From positions 24,446,501 through 24,506,500 of the forward strand of contig NC_079879.1 of NCBI RefSeq assembly GCF_029227915.1: a stretch of DNA of 60,000 bases, in the 5' to 3' direction. Below, piece after piece: positions 42,721 through 56,200 of this stretch. The position numbers and the translations under genes were made by a program. Within the stretch, counting starts at the first letter, position 1. The number at the start of each line of letters is the position of its first letter. Source of the DNA: Hydractinia symbiolongicarpus. Taxonomy: Eukaryota; Cnidaria; Hydrozoa; Anthoathecata; Hydractiniidae. A model generated the notes under the pieces. It saw only the letters and a list, made by a program, of their open reading frames with translations. It was not told the DNA's origin and ran no database searches.

Positions 42721-45700
42721 GACTTTTAATACATGCAGGACTACTACTAAGTCAGAGAAATAAGGTGATTTTAAATTCAATCCGGAAAAAAAAGAAGAAT
42801 TTGATAAAAAAAAATTTTTTGACTTTTTAATCTTGATATTATGTTTTATATAAGTTTTTCTTTTTTTACTTACTAAATACTAACGTTTTAATGAAACATT
42901 GGTACACAAATTTTAGCACATAGCATCTGGCCATCAAAAATTACTCTCTATTTGATCTTCATAGCAAAAATTTAAACAATTTCTACAGACAAAAATTTAA
43001 AAGAGCAAAATACAACTAAAATAAATTTTAAATAATAATGATTTATTTGAAGCAAAAAAAACTAACATATGCAAATATTGGTTTTAATTTTTTTTCTTTT
43101 TTTATAAGTTTGATTTGTTTAATATAATAATTATTTGTAATCTAACGAAAAATATTGATATTAAACATTCCTTCAAAGGAAATAACATAAGTTGCGACAC
43201 ATTTTGTTTGAAAAAAATTACGCATAAACCACGCTATAATTTTGACCCTCGCACCCTTCCAAGGCTTTTCCTATGGCCTTATTTTTAGGGATTTTTGCCT
43301 ATTTAATACGAGAGAAGATATATAATGTTTTTCGCCGTATTTTCTCTTATTAAAAGTCAAAAACGGAAACGGGAGTGCTGTGTCTTCTGCTTTAATTTTT
43401 AAACAAAATAATCGTCTTCTTTTTTTTGCTTTTCTAAAAATTAGTCAAAGCCGTCTTTTTTTTTTGCCAATGCGACCTCCTTTATTCATTGTTTGAGATA
43501 GCAGCAGGGCGGTCTCTTCACGATGTCTGTGTAAAAAATTAGTCAGATTAATTATTCCTCACATTCTCTTGAATCTATCAATCATTCCATGACTATAAAA
43601 TTTTGCAAATAACAAGGGTTCATTTTTTTGACGCCATAACAAAACCCTAATTCTATGTAATCTTTTTTAAGAAACGCAGCGTTAGTGTTTTTGATGCGCA
43701 GAAGAGTTATCTTCGGTATTCTTGCGTAGGAAAAGTCAATTAAAGTTATCTAAGAAGAAGAAATCTTTCCATCAAAAATGAATATAAAAAGTGAATTTAA
43801 AGTTTCATCACCAAGTTGAATGTTGTGGTTGAACCGGCTGTGGTTTTGATTTTCTTTTACTTGTTTAAGTCAGTTTACCGGTTTAAGTCAGTTTTACTGG
43901 TTTAAGAATATAAATTTTCGCGCACCTAGTCCTCATAAGTCGCCAAAAATTTCCGACCCTAGGGTAATGTCTCATCACATACGTCAAACAGTGCACTTAT
44001 TAATGCCATGCTTCTTTCAGTTGCTATCAAAGTTAAAAATAGGGGGTAGGGTAAAAGCCTTTTTGGTATTATCTTTACTTTTTTATCTATATTCTAACAA
44101 CTCGATCAGAGAGCAACTAATGGCTGTATGTATGCTATAAACTTAACTTCGGTAATTATGTACAATCCAAGGTTTCCAATCTTAGTAAAGAACGATATGA
44201 TTTTTAGACGTCTCTGGTGTGCAAATGGATATTATTAATTTTATAAAATTTCTTGCAAGGTAAAAAAATATTTTTCAACTTCAACTTCAACTACAATTAA
44301 AAAAATATAGCCTTTTTATACAAACATATTTCTTAATTGCTGTGTGTTTGTTAGCCGGTGGAAAAAATTCCATGGGGGTTTCATAGCGTACATATTTTCC
44401 TCATCACTATTTCTTGAATCATTCCCCGCCTGTTGTTAACATGTAGTAATGAAATTTTCTCGGACGGGGTTTATTACTGTAGTTATATAGTCATTACAAA
44501 ACCCCCTGTTTTTAAATTGGCTCACAGGCTAGCGTTTGTCGCTTTTTACATAGTCAGCGTTTTTTTGTAAGCTTCTGTTCTCCATAAAAAACTGAGTTGT
44601 GTAGTTATTAAAAAAATTTCGATGTAGGCAAATTCAAATTCAGTGAAATTTATAATTAGTAGTCATGAAATATGTAGAGAACAGTTCCGGTGGATCAGAG
44701 AAGTGTGCAGACGACAGGAAATCAATGTCAGTACAAATATTTTATCATTAGTTTTTCATTAGTTTTTTCAGTATAATTGGATGTAATTCAATGTTCAGAT
44801 ATGAGATTACTTTTTAGTTCAACTATGGTAATGCAAAAATAATTAGGATTAATGAATAACTTGTTCAATCGTTGATTTAACCTTGATCCACAAATAGACT
44901 TAAAATATATAAGCTCTGTTCTTTCAAGTCTTCATCTTTTTCCATGATTAAGTGTTTCCGTCCAACCATTACTTTCAAAGTTTTGGTTTTGTGGTAAATA
45001 TAAATTCAGTTTCTCTTGCATCACAGTACGCTTGTTTATGTCACCCAAAGCAATGTATATTCTAGTCTAAGAATAGCAATTTGGAGACAATCTTGTTCAC
45101 AGGATTTGTTTCTATTTGTTAATAATTTTTTAACATTTCGTTTTGTGTCGAATTTTAATTAACGTATCTCGCTTTACTGCACACATTCTTCTAGCTAAAT
45201 TTAAATTTAGAAGTGAAAAAAATAATGCCTGACTCCTATTTGGGCCAATAGAAGTACTGGGTTCTATAATTCATTGTAACCGTCATCTCCGATTTTTGTT
45301 CAGTGTGCAGATTTGATTATTTTGAGCTGTTTTAGACCAAAAAGAGTACCGTCTAAATTGTGAAGTCAGACGATACTAGTCATATGACAATTCGTGAAAA
45401 ATGACGTTCAACTATTATTTTATTGTCATAAACCCCATTGGCGTACAAATTTACTGATATCAGCCCTTGAAATGCTCATCGAGTTGTTTTACTTGAAAGA
45501 TGCTTTTTAGGGAGGCGTTCATTCGAAGAGCAGAGGGAGGATTTGGAGACAAGATGTGCTCCTCGTTAATTATTAAAATGGTGTTACTACTTAATTTTAT
45601 TGTATCTGTTGCACAATTTTCAAATTAAATGAGTGTTCTTATTGGAGAGCAGAATCTTATCCAACGAGAAACTTATTTTAAGAGGAGCTCGTTTGCTATT

Positions 45701-46191
45701 TCACGTTTCACGTTTTAGGGCGTTAGAGTGGGTTTATTTGATAGGGGTGCCTATTTAATATCTAACTCTTAAAGAACAGGTGGGTGGGAGGTGCTGGTCT
45801 TTTGATGGGGTGCTGTTTTAAGCATGTCAAGTTGTTTGTTTTTCGGTTTACTTTTAACAAATGCAATCTGATCAATGTTTTTCTCCTTATTGATAAATCA
45901 ATTTAAGTAATCATAGCAATTAATGGTTGTTTGAATCGTAGGTTTTATTAAATTAAAGAGGAAAAATAATTTTGCTGCAAAGTAAAGAAGTATTTGTGTA
46001 TTTTTTTTTATTTTCTCCCATGTGACAAACATTTTTAATTTTAATCTGCATCATAAGCATACATCTTAAAGCCCTGGGAGAATATGTTTGTATTTTCTTT
46101 AAACTATACCAAAAGATTGGATAATCGAGCAAATTTTTAATTTTCTTTGTTTATTTCTAATCAAGACAAACTAATTATTCTCGTCGACATC

Positions 46192-49100
46192 ATGGAACTG
46201 GAAGAACTGATGACAAACCGAGCACTGCTTGAAAAAATGTCGGAAAACGATATTCACACCAACTTTCGTAAGGCACCTAAACATGTGATCATTCAAGAAA
46301 ATCATACCAAGCCAAAAGAAATGAGAATCGAATATAAAAATGCACTTAATACCACTGGTTACTTCGTGGAGAATACTGTCAATCAAAATACGCCGCTTCA
46401 GTCGCCAACACCGACGGTTTTGGAAGGCTATGGTTGCAAATGTCCGCATAAACTGAAGAGAGTCTTAAAAATTCTTTGGATATTATTATTACTGCTATAC
46501 ATATTTGGCATGCCGCTTCTTTTGCTTCATTTTAATTCAAATTTATCTACCCTAAAAACAAAAATTGGAACACTGCAGCACGATATTGAAAAACACTTAA
46601 AAACTTCACAGAGCGAACATGAAGGAAGTTCTTCAAAAATAACAAAGGAGAAGGGTGGAGAAGGAGCAACTTCGAATAAAGTGTCAACGAATGATTTTGA
46701 AAAGTACTATAAAGAAACGACAAATTTCAAAATTGATGTTAAAAATAAACTAAAGAGTATGGAAACTAGAGTACGACAACAAGAAAAAAGGTAAGGTTAT
46801 TAAGTTGATCAACTTTTGTGTGTTAAAATATTTCATGTTTTTGTGCACTTCACTAGAATTCCCAGACTCGGTCATAATTGTAGACTTTGTCTGTAGGATC
46901 ATATAGTCACAAGAAAGAAAATAGCCTGTGACTTCTTATTATGATAAGGCCTATCGTAGTCGTAGAACAAACTCTCACTGAATACAACCCCAACTTACTG
47001 TCGAATCGTACCAGCAAATATGACAGTGAGAATGACCCATTTTTCGTACTAATTATTTACCGGGTGTATTATAGTCTTGTTAATTTGTCGCGGTTACAAG
47101 ACTTTATTTGAATAAGAGCTAAAGAACCTTAGGACGCTTATTGAAAACAAAATCCTTAAGAACACATGTTAAGTGAGTATCGCAAATAATAAATGACACC
47201 CATTTTCAGATGTAGGCTGTACTCTCGCAGCAAGGTAGAACACGTGTTTGCGAAAATCATAGCTTGACTCCTGTCTCCAGTATAATGTATTTCTTTATCT
47301 GGCATTGATGAAGCTTTCTTCGAGTAATTAATCAATTAAGCTTGGAAAGTACAGCTAATTAAGCTGCAGTTAAGACTTAATGAGATTACTCCCTGAAGTC
47401 AATAAGTTTTGCAGAAAAGCTAATCAAAATGAAAGGTGCTTATGTCTTATCAACACAAACATCACATTGATGTCAGATCAAAAATTTATCTTGACAGATT
47501 TTGTAATATTAACCACCTTGTTCTTAGACCTCTCTAGTTTTTATTGCATTTTAGATTTTTCTCCTATACAAAAATCCTAAGAATTAAGTTAATTTTTTAC
47601 TCTGATTTTTTTCTTTCTTCTTTAGATAATTTATTTTTCAAAACATGTGTGTTTTTGTATGGCAATGTCTAGTGTCTGTGCTCTCCGTTGTAGGGAATAT
47701 GTGACACTATAGACTGACTATTTAAAAACCGCACAAAAATATTCCTCCAATATGACTTTCAATAAGGAGATAAGCGTTATTTCAATAATGCTATCTTGCT
47801 GATCGAAGCAATTTACTAATTTTGGAGCAAACCAAATAAAACTCAAAATGGCGACCTCAAGGCCAAAACAAACACAAAGGAACGGCCTAATAGAAATTGC
47901 GAGTATTATAACATGATGGAGGGTTTTTTTACAATTGAGGACATCCATCAAGTATGTACATGATTGTTAAAGGAGGATGGAAGAGGGTGGGTTTGAGCAT
48001 AATTGTACAATATGTGCACAATGGGACATTGTTTAACACCTCAGTAAGAAGTTTTATAAGGATGGAGCGAGTTGTACTGACGAACATTACGAATGCTTTC
48101 AAGCTCTTTTCGCTTAAACAATATGAGAACACAGAAAGACAGAAAAAGCGGTTTTCCTTTTTTTTTCATGTACACTCTTTCCCAATCTCCTGTTACCAAA
48201 GCTACTCATTGCCACCAATGACACAGGACGTGAGAGTAGGATAACCATGAATGTATTTCTTTCATGTGGAAGAAGGTCTACTTGCAGCTTTTGTTGGTGT
48301 ACTAGAAAAAGAACACGTAACTATGGTTTTAATGATAATAGTCTTGTCTCCAGAGATCTGACATCAAATATTTTCAAATGTTTCTATGATGGAGAAAAGC
48401 TTAAAAAACATGAATGACTTTGAATAGTGTCTGGATCTTGCATTTAAATTTTTTAACGGTGTTTTAATTGACGATTTATAAAAAAGACTTTTTAATGATT
48501 TTGGATTAATTATTGACAAAATGGCTTAACATAAAATCTAACAGAAGTAAAAATATTTGACCTATCCTTACATCGAATTCATGGTGCTTGATTCTAACAT
48601 GTAATGATAAACCCAATTAATTATTTCATAGCAGTCGCAAGGCCGTGGAAAAATTCTACAAGAGTTAACCCGTCGTTATATCGTGCCCGCCTTTTATCAT
48701 GAAACAATAAAATTTACTTTGACGGGGGTCATTGCTATACTTATAAGTGCGACCATAATGGAATTTTCGATTACAAAAACTTGTTTTTTTGAAAGAAACT
48801 TGGTAATACTTTAACAGACAGAATACGACTATTGTTATAGCGATGGCCTATCAGAAAGCAATTTCAATTGCTTTAATATTTAACAACTGGTACATTCCAC
48901 TCTCACGGTCTTTTAAATGCCATCTGAGGAAAAAGACTGCTTTATTTCCCGAATCTTTAACTTTAACACTTTTACTGAATTATCTCGACTGTTCTTAGTT
49001 CTAATTTACATGAGCCCAGCTAACAGCAAATTTAATGCGTTTTACGCCGAATGTTCGAGGATGGAGAGTAACATGACAGAGATCTTATTTGAACCGTTTT

Positions 49101-51245
49101 GTAGACTCTTTAATATTCCAGTAAAAGCCTTGTAAGGGAATGACAATCCAAATATTCCTCCACATGAAGGGTAAATTGATTTTTACTTTATCGCTAATAA
49201 ATTTTTCTCCTTCTCGACAGATTTTCGTGTAAGCCAGTAAATTTACAAAAACAACCCATTTCATATTCGGCAAAGAGTAAATGGTAAATACCAAGAGAAG
49301 AGATGTTTTGGGATGTAACCTTGACAACTAGACTGTGTAGGGAAAATCTTTTATCCGTCTCCGTCATTGTTTTAGGTTGTCTCTGCTAAAAGGAATCGAA
49401 ATTTGGTTAAACAAGACCTTATCCAATAGATCGCAAAATAATGATAAAAAATGTGTTTGCTTGGATGTAAGGTACATATTGGGTAAGTGAGTCAAGAAGC
49501 ATGCATATTACTATTTTTATAATTTCGGTGTGCAATTTTCATTTTTAATTCTGTTTTTTCCAGGCTGGCTCGGAAAAACTGAAACTTCTCAACAAAGCAA
49601 GGAAGGTGAATAGTTATTACACTTTCTCATGTTCCAACCTGAAGTCTGGTGTTCCAACCTGGAGTCTGTTTTTTTTAATTCTGTAAGAAAAAAGCGCAAC
49701 ACTTTCTTTCTAATTTTTGTAAATTTAGATAAATGTAGCTGTCCAGATAGTTCTGGAATTGGATTGCGTGGACCACCAGGACCAAGAGGCCCACCTGGAC
49801 AGGATGCTATTATAGATGAGAAAGTGAGAAGGAATTATAAATATATGTTAAACTGTTTTACTTATATACTTACTTCACTGTTTTATCAGATACGATCTCT
49901 TTTTGCTTCTCATTCTCAATGTTGACATAACAATGTATTGATGACCTTTAGGTTAAAAAAGTAATAATATCTTTTTATAGATTATCAAAAAATTTCCGGG
50001 CTTAAAAGGTCCACCTGGTGAGAAAGGAGAGAAAGGAGAAACTGGTTCGCCCGGATTGCAGGGGAAACCAGGTATGGTATTTAGATAACAAAAAGGAAGA
50101 GTGTTTATTTATTTAGTTTAAATAAGTTTTTTCTACAAAGAACTGTGAAAAGTTGGGACGTATCGATCAAACTGCAGTAATATTTGTAACGTAAACAAAA
50201 CGACAAAAACAAGGCAAACTTTTCTAATTAAAAAGTTTTTAAACGTGAAGCATTTTAGCTCCCTTAATTTAATATAATTTGTGTTATTAGGACTGAATGG
50301 AACTTGCGATGGGAATTATAACAAACAAGCTCAGCTTAGCGCAGTGTATACAAGATGGGGCAAAAACACATGTCCTGAAGCAGCTAATGCAACGGTTGTA
50401 TATAGAGGTATAGCTTTATTGCTTGTGGAGCTTATAAGCAATTTTATAGAACATTTGTAGTTACTTTTAGTTCACCCTAAATGTGAACAAATTTTCTGTT
50501 TGTGATGCATAATTCAAGGTTTTAGTACAACAAAAGATGTCAATAAAATTTAAAAAGCATGAAATGCTAAAGAAGGAAATTACAAAGAAACGAAATTATT
50601 CATTCGTTTCAACTACTTTTTTTTTCCACTTCTAACGACAAAACTTACATGCTCGGATAGGATCAGAGATTGGCCTAATGCTTATCCCTGTTTTCCAGTT
50701 CTTGTCTTCGACATGAACAGTCTCCTCCACTATTTTTAATACATTCTTTAGGTTATATTGGAACTTCGTATCACAACCACGATGGAGGAGGCTCAAACTA
50801 CCTCTGCTTACCTGAACAACCGAAATATAATAAATATGACACCACCAAGAATTCGAAGAACAGAGCTTATATGCACGGTACCGAATTTGAACTCGGTGAC
50901 TCAGCAATTTTTGACACTTCTGTTAAAAGTGGACAATATTTTGATGCACTATGTTCAGTCTGCGAAGTAAAATCAAGAAGCAATTCGATAATGGTTCCCG
51001 CAACAACAGAATGTCCCGAAGGATGGCGTAGAGAGTACTACGGCTATTTAATGGCACAGAAAAGTTATTTAAAAAGAACAGAATATATTTGTGTAGATCA
51101 CCAACCAGATTTGACAATTGGTACTGAAAATTGGGGCAAAGGAGCGCTTTTGCATTTTGTTGAAACAAGGTGCGGAGTTCTACCGTGTAACTCCGGTCAA
51201 TATCAAGAATACTGGGAACTAAGTTGTGCTGTTTGTACTAGATAA
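46192..51245 (+). CDS. Type II transmembrane short-chain collagen (collagen C4-like domain)
   Basis: Exons 46192-46790, 49376-49482, 49564-49605, 49729-49823, 49981-50071, 50291-50407 and 50752-51245 join in phase to give 514 aa. A ~90-residue cytoplasmic N-terminus is followed by one membrane segment (about 91-113, LKILWILLLLLYIFGMP), so the C-terminus should be extracellular. A charged, coiled-coil-like stalk follows, then two short Gly-X-Y stretches (about 5 and 9 triplets; GLRGPPGPRGPPG and GPPGEKGEKGETG) separated by a 12-residue interruption. From about 313 the C-terminal domain begins YTRWGKNTCP and includes NYLCLPE, CPEGWRREYYGYLM and ETRCGVLPC, the cysteine-rich duplicated pattern of short-chain collagen C4-like proteins of cnidarians and sponges. 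N-glycosylation sequons include NGT and NAT. A matrix or adhesion role is inferred. Confidence 0.88.
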
Positions 51246-53275
51246 TATCTTATCTTTCTTTTCGATGCTCTAAGATTGGCAGCAACCAGTTTGGACTGGA
51301 CACATCTGTAATGTGTAAACACACTTTAAAAATACTGGCATATCTTAGAACGTGTGAGCAAGTAAACGAAGGTAAACATGCGATCAACTAATTGGCACAA
51401 TTTTTTTTATCTAGCAAAGCAAATTTTTTTATTAGGAGAAAATACGCTTGACTAAAAGAACGAAACATTGACCTGCTTTTCCATGGTTTTGTTAGCCTAA
51501 AAAAGACTGGAAAGGAAAATAAAAACATTTATTGTTTATATTTATAAATACTTGAAATATACAAAAATCTAAAGTATTTTTTGGTATATGTTCGAGACCA
51601 ATGGTCTTTGTGGCAATAAAATTCGGATTTTAAAAGATACTTGGCTTGGCTTTTTAACTGTAGCTATGTGAATTGTGGACGGCGCTGTAGCACTTTACTA
51701 TTTATTAAGTTTGAACTGCCAGCAACCTCGTCCCTTGGACGGCGCCGTTTCAAATATAAAAAAGCGAAAAAGGGCCCTGGGGACAAGGTTGAACTGCTAC
51801 TAACAATCTTCATCAATAGACAAATGCAACAATGAGCCTTTTTGAAACATTCATAAAAAATATACATCAACTATTTTTTGCATTAGAGCGTTTATATGGA
51901 CGTTTGGTTACTTAATCAAGAAATATTTTTTCTGTGTCTTTATTGAAAAGAAGGTGAGTGAAGTGAACAGACTTAATCGGCGGAGGTGTGCAACAAGTAG
52001 AACTGTTTTATCGAGCTTTCATAGTACTATATATAGCTCCATTGCTGTGCAGAATTTTATTACAAGATGTTAGAATGTCGAAAAATGCACCCACAAGCAA
52101 TCATTTACACTTTTTCTGTACCACATAAATGCACTTCGAAGCTGTCAAACATCGCGTTTGAATGCTCATACCAAGGAGACCGAGATGGATCTACAACTAC
52201 AAACGTTTTGGAACGTAGGGTAAAAGTTAACTACACTTTCCGAACTTATTGAATGTTCACAACTGTATAAGGATTCTTTTTGTGATTTTTGCTGACGTTA
52301 TCACGTAAAAAATTTCCTGACTTTCAGAGCTGTGTAGCTCATTGATCTATAATTTAGACATTGTGGAAAGGAAAGCTAGCGAATTTTCGATCTTCTTTAC
52401 TTAGCCTACACTCCTGTCAAAGTAAAACTTTTGCAGTCTATCGGCTGCAGAGTACTGTTAAATTGCCTATTTGAAAGTTAAAAAACGTCTACTTTCCTAA
52501 ATATTATGTCCAGGTTTGTAGAATCCCGGATTTTTTCATGTCATGATAGCAGCAGTAGCTAAATTTCGACTTCATAGTAAGAGAGGAGACAGAACAAGCA
52601 AGTAAATATTTTTCCCATTCAAAACATTATGCACTTTCCTTTTTCAAAAGTAGTCAATTTTTCCACATATTTTTCATATTAACCAATTAGTAGCACTGGT
52701 GGTATTTAGTTCTGATTTTAAAGCGTAGAATTTCTAAAATAGCGAATGAAAATAACGTCGTGAAGTTGTTAATTCAGAAGTGTATTATGTTATCCCAAGA
52801 CAGTTTCTAAGTTATACCAGAGACCCAAGAGCAAGGTATAACATGAAATGGCAATATCTCGAACGTTTTTCCAAACGTTAGCAACTGAGAAAGTATATTC
52901 TTTGTAGAATACTCGTTATAGCGTTTTTAAAGCATTTTGCGAATAAAAAAAGCATGGAGAAAATATTATCTTCTCCTTTTTATTGTTTTTGTTTTCTTGT
53001 CTTCCTTGAAGAAAATACATCACATATTTGTTTTGGTCGCGTTAAACCCAAATTCACGCTTCCGGAAAGTGTAAACAAGGAGCGTTTTGTTTAGTTAGTG
53101 GTTTGGCAATGATTTAAAAAAATAGGCACGCAGATAATTATTGTGTTTTCAAATAGACAAAAAATGTATTTAATTAATAAATATAATTATATTAATAAAT
53201 ATAATTCGTTATTCTTTAAAAAATCCAGTTTATAAATATACATAAACTTCTATTTGTCAAAATTCTATGAACATA
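51246..53275. other. Spacer between convergent collagen-like gene and AMD1
   Basis: This holds both 3' UTRs; AATAAA at about 51519 could serve the collagen-like gene. A small inverted-repeat element lies at 51720-51790. No gene was recognised in the remainder, which is AT-rich. Confidence 0.6.
51720..51790. mobile_element. Small inverted-repeat element, CAACCTCG family, copy 1
   Basis: AACCTCGTCCC on the left and GGGGACAAGGTT on the right are imperfect terminal inverted repeats about 68 bp apart. TTGAACTGC occurs on both sides (51711-51719 and 51789-51797), a possible target duplication that overlaps the right end. There is no coding capacity. Confidence 0.6.
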
Positions 53276-56200
53276 TTACACTTCAGTATTAAGCTCTTTT
53301 AGTAGTTCATCTTTTGTGTAGAGTCTGTATTCGATTGAATATGTATTTAGTTGTTTAAAATTTTCATGATTGCACAAATAATTCCGTAGAACTATCGGAC
53401 TCAACGCCTTTTTCGCCGTACCACAGATTACCTCCTGAAATAGAGAAACTCTAAATCATTTAGTCAATTGGAGAAGCTAAAAGAATAAGGGCCGTTTACG
53501 TGAGACCGCCGTGAAATCCAAACAAAGTGGAATCCACTTCGTTTCGTAAGAAATTCAATTTTAGAGGTGCCCCGTAAAGGATCAACTCTTATGTATGTGT
53601 TACATTCGATATGTATGTGTTACATTGCACCAACTGAGAACGACATTTAACTTAAAGGTAAATTTGTTAACACAAACCTTGTCCCCAGGGCTTTTTTCTA
53701 GCTATTTGATATCCCTATATTAAAAAACAAAAAAGAGGCCTATGGATAAGATTGGTGTTTACATGGAATCCTCTAACTGGTTTTAAATGACAATTTCCAA
53801 AAGAATTCGATATTCATGCAGGCATTCTTAACACACCGTGGAATAAACAGGTGTAAGCTCACTTCAGGTCTTATATAAACAACAACTTGGAGGAAAAATT
53901 ACTTACTCTATTCGAGAATAGAGTCACAATAAACTTCCCTGGTTTGAAAATGGCTGCCAACTTCGCTATAAGTTCATAATAGTTCTCGTTTTGTATGTTT
54001 GTTTCAAAGCTAACATAAGAACAGTCTGGCTGTGGCGTCACATGAATAGTGTAGTAAAACTTGTCTAATAAACCGTTCACCGAGTATCCAACAGGATCAA
54101 AAATCACACCATCATGCATGGAACCAGGAAAAAGCGAAGAAATCCCTGTGTTCTAAAAAGTAGAAATTCAAGCACATTTTTATCCTTAACGCTGCTGCTC
54201 TTTATTTCAATATATCATCTTTTTAATCTTGTTTGAGAACAAGAATAAAAGAATCCTGCAAAGGGAACCATCACAAGATTAACGCAAGAGTTTAATAACA
54301 AATATGTAACAAAGGGAACGAAATTTGACGAAAATTTTCTTCCACAAATATTTGGCCTATTCAATTATGTGTTAGGATCATAGAAAGTAATATGCTAGAG
54401 TTGTTTAAAGTGGGTTTTTTAACGTCTACAAAGCACTGAAAAAACGTAAACAAGAATTCTAACAAGATTGAAAATTACTCAAGATGACGAATATTTCCTC
54501 CGACATTTCTCGTCCTACAAAATAATTAACTTGAAACAAAAATACGTAGACCTACAGTTAAGAAACGGTCAAAAAACAGCCTTCATAGTCGGAGCACCAT
54601 AAAATCTTGGGTTGTTATGAAAAGTGCTCCTTTTGTTTTAGAAAGAAGATGAACTGGGCTACCCAACGGTTTCAGACAAGGGTATTTTCTTTATCCACCA
54701 ATGGCAACTCAAATTTTAGCGCAAATCATTTTCGGCACATAAAAGGGTTTTTAAAAACAGACTCGCTTCTAAAGTTAAGGACACGAAATTAAACTGCTGC
54801 GCTTACCAGCATCAATTCATCAGAATTGCCATAACTGGATTCAGTGAAATGTGTCATTGTTCTTTCACACATGTCAGACATCAGTATCTCTAAGGTGACA
54901 TCCGTCAACGGTGATCCTGATTTTGAATGGTTCATTGAAAACAAGTACCATCTGTCTGACTCTTCTTTCCCGAACACGTGGGAAGTTCCATCTAAACAGA
55001 TATATTTGGTGGATGTGTATATTGTTTTGGAACTATTGGTTGCCTAAAGTAGGATACCTTCATGCAGGATGGAACGACCTGACAAAGGTATTAGTAGTTG
55101 TTACATTTTTGAAAATCGAAACAGGAATGGGAAGAAGGTAGAAAATTTACTTACCGGGAAAGATGTTTTTTAAAAAATTTGCCTAAAAAAAAATAAAATG
55201 TTTTTTTTAAATGCAATTACCATAATTGTCCAAACTGTTTTGTTGAGGTGACAAAATTAGACCCAATGAAAAATTAAAATCCTTTAAAACTTTAGTCACC
55301 AAAAATTTTGTAATAAGGTATTGTGAGTAGTTAATATTTTTATTTTCTCGATCTCCATTTTGGTTTTCCATTCATATGGTATATTTGTTCGATACATATA
55401 CCAAAAAAAATTAAAAATAGAAATTGCATAGGCAAATGTTAGTTTGTTTCGCTGCGCCGATCAACGAAAACAAAAAATTATTCAAAAATAGATTCATATT
55501 TTCTACTATCCAGAGCTCTTTGAGATAAATCTGGTCTCAAAGAGCTCTGGGAACGAGAATGAGTTTCTGCAAATACCTCATCGTCAAATGATTTGTGAAT
55601 TCCTTGTTGCATGTCTGGTTGTAAAAATTCTCGCCGCGAGTAAAAGATATTCTAAAAAAATAACTTAGACTAAATAGGCTACTTCAGTATCGCTTATAAT
55701 GTGCAGTAATGTATTACATTGAAGAAGTCAATCGATGTACCGACAAAATTTTTTTTAGATAAATAGTAAACTCTTTCTTTATTTTGATCCTTGATGTGGT
55801 TATTTCATCTTGTTGGTTGTTTATAATTTGTGTTCATATATATATCTTTCTGGGCTAACTGAATAAACACATTTGGAAAATCTGGAAAATCAAAAAAATG
55901 GTTAAATTGACCAAAAATAATAATAATATGCACTGTTTGCAGTAAAATGAAGTTGCATAGCATTTTCGTCCTTAGAGCACTTTAAGAAGAACCTCAAAAG
56001 TAGCTCCGAACTACTTTCGATGTTTATCTCAAAGAGGTCTGGGGACGAGTTTGGTTGTGTTATGTACTCCACAGTTTTCATCATGAAAATGATTTTTCTA
56101 CAAAATTTTTAGAGGAAGCTGTGAAGACAAAAAGTCCTCGAAATGCACCATTATGATTCCTACCTTAACATCAATCATATTCGCATACTTTTTTGCTAAA

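Larger units (their letters stand above)
40383..46191. other. Long spacer CTU1 to collagen-like gene
   Basis: This 5.8 kb holds the CTU1 3' UTR (AATAAA at about 40898), one tRNA-derived SINE (about 42500-42720) and otherwise AT-rich sequence with poly-A/T runs. No multi-exon gene was recognised on either strand. A small open frame at 40574-40735 is listed separately. The promoter of the collagen-like gene should lie at the right end. Confidence 0.6.

Noticed and set aside
44880-45010. Minus-strand frame reading KTLKVMVGRKHLIMEKDED
   Set aside because: Only about 35 codons, no recognised family and no convincing splice partner.
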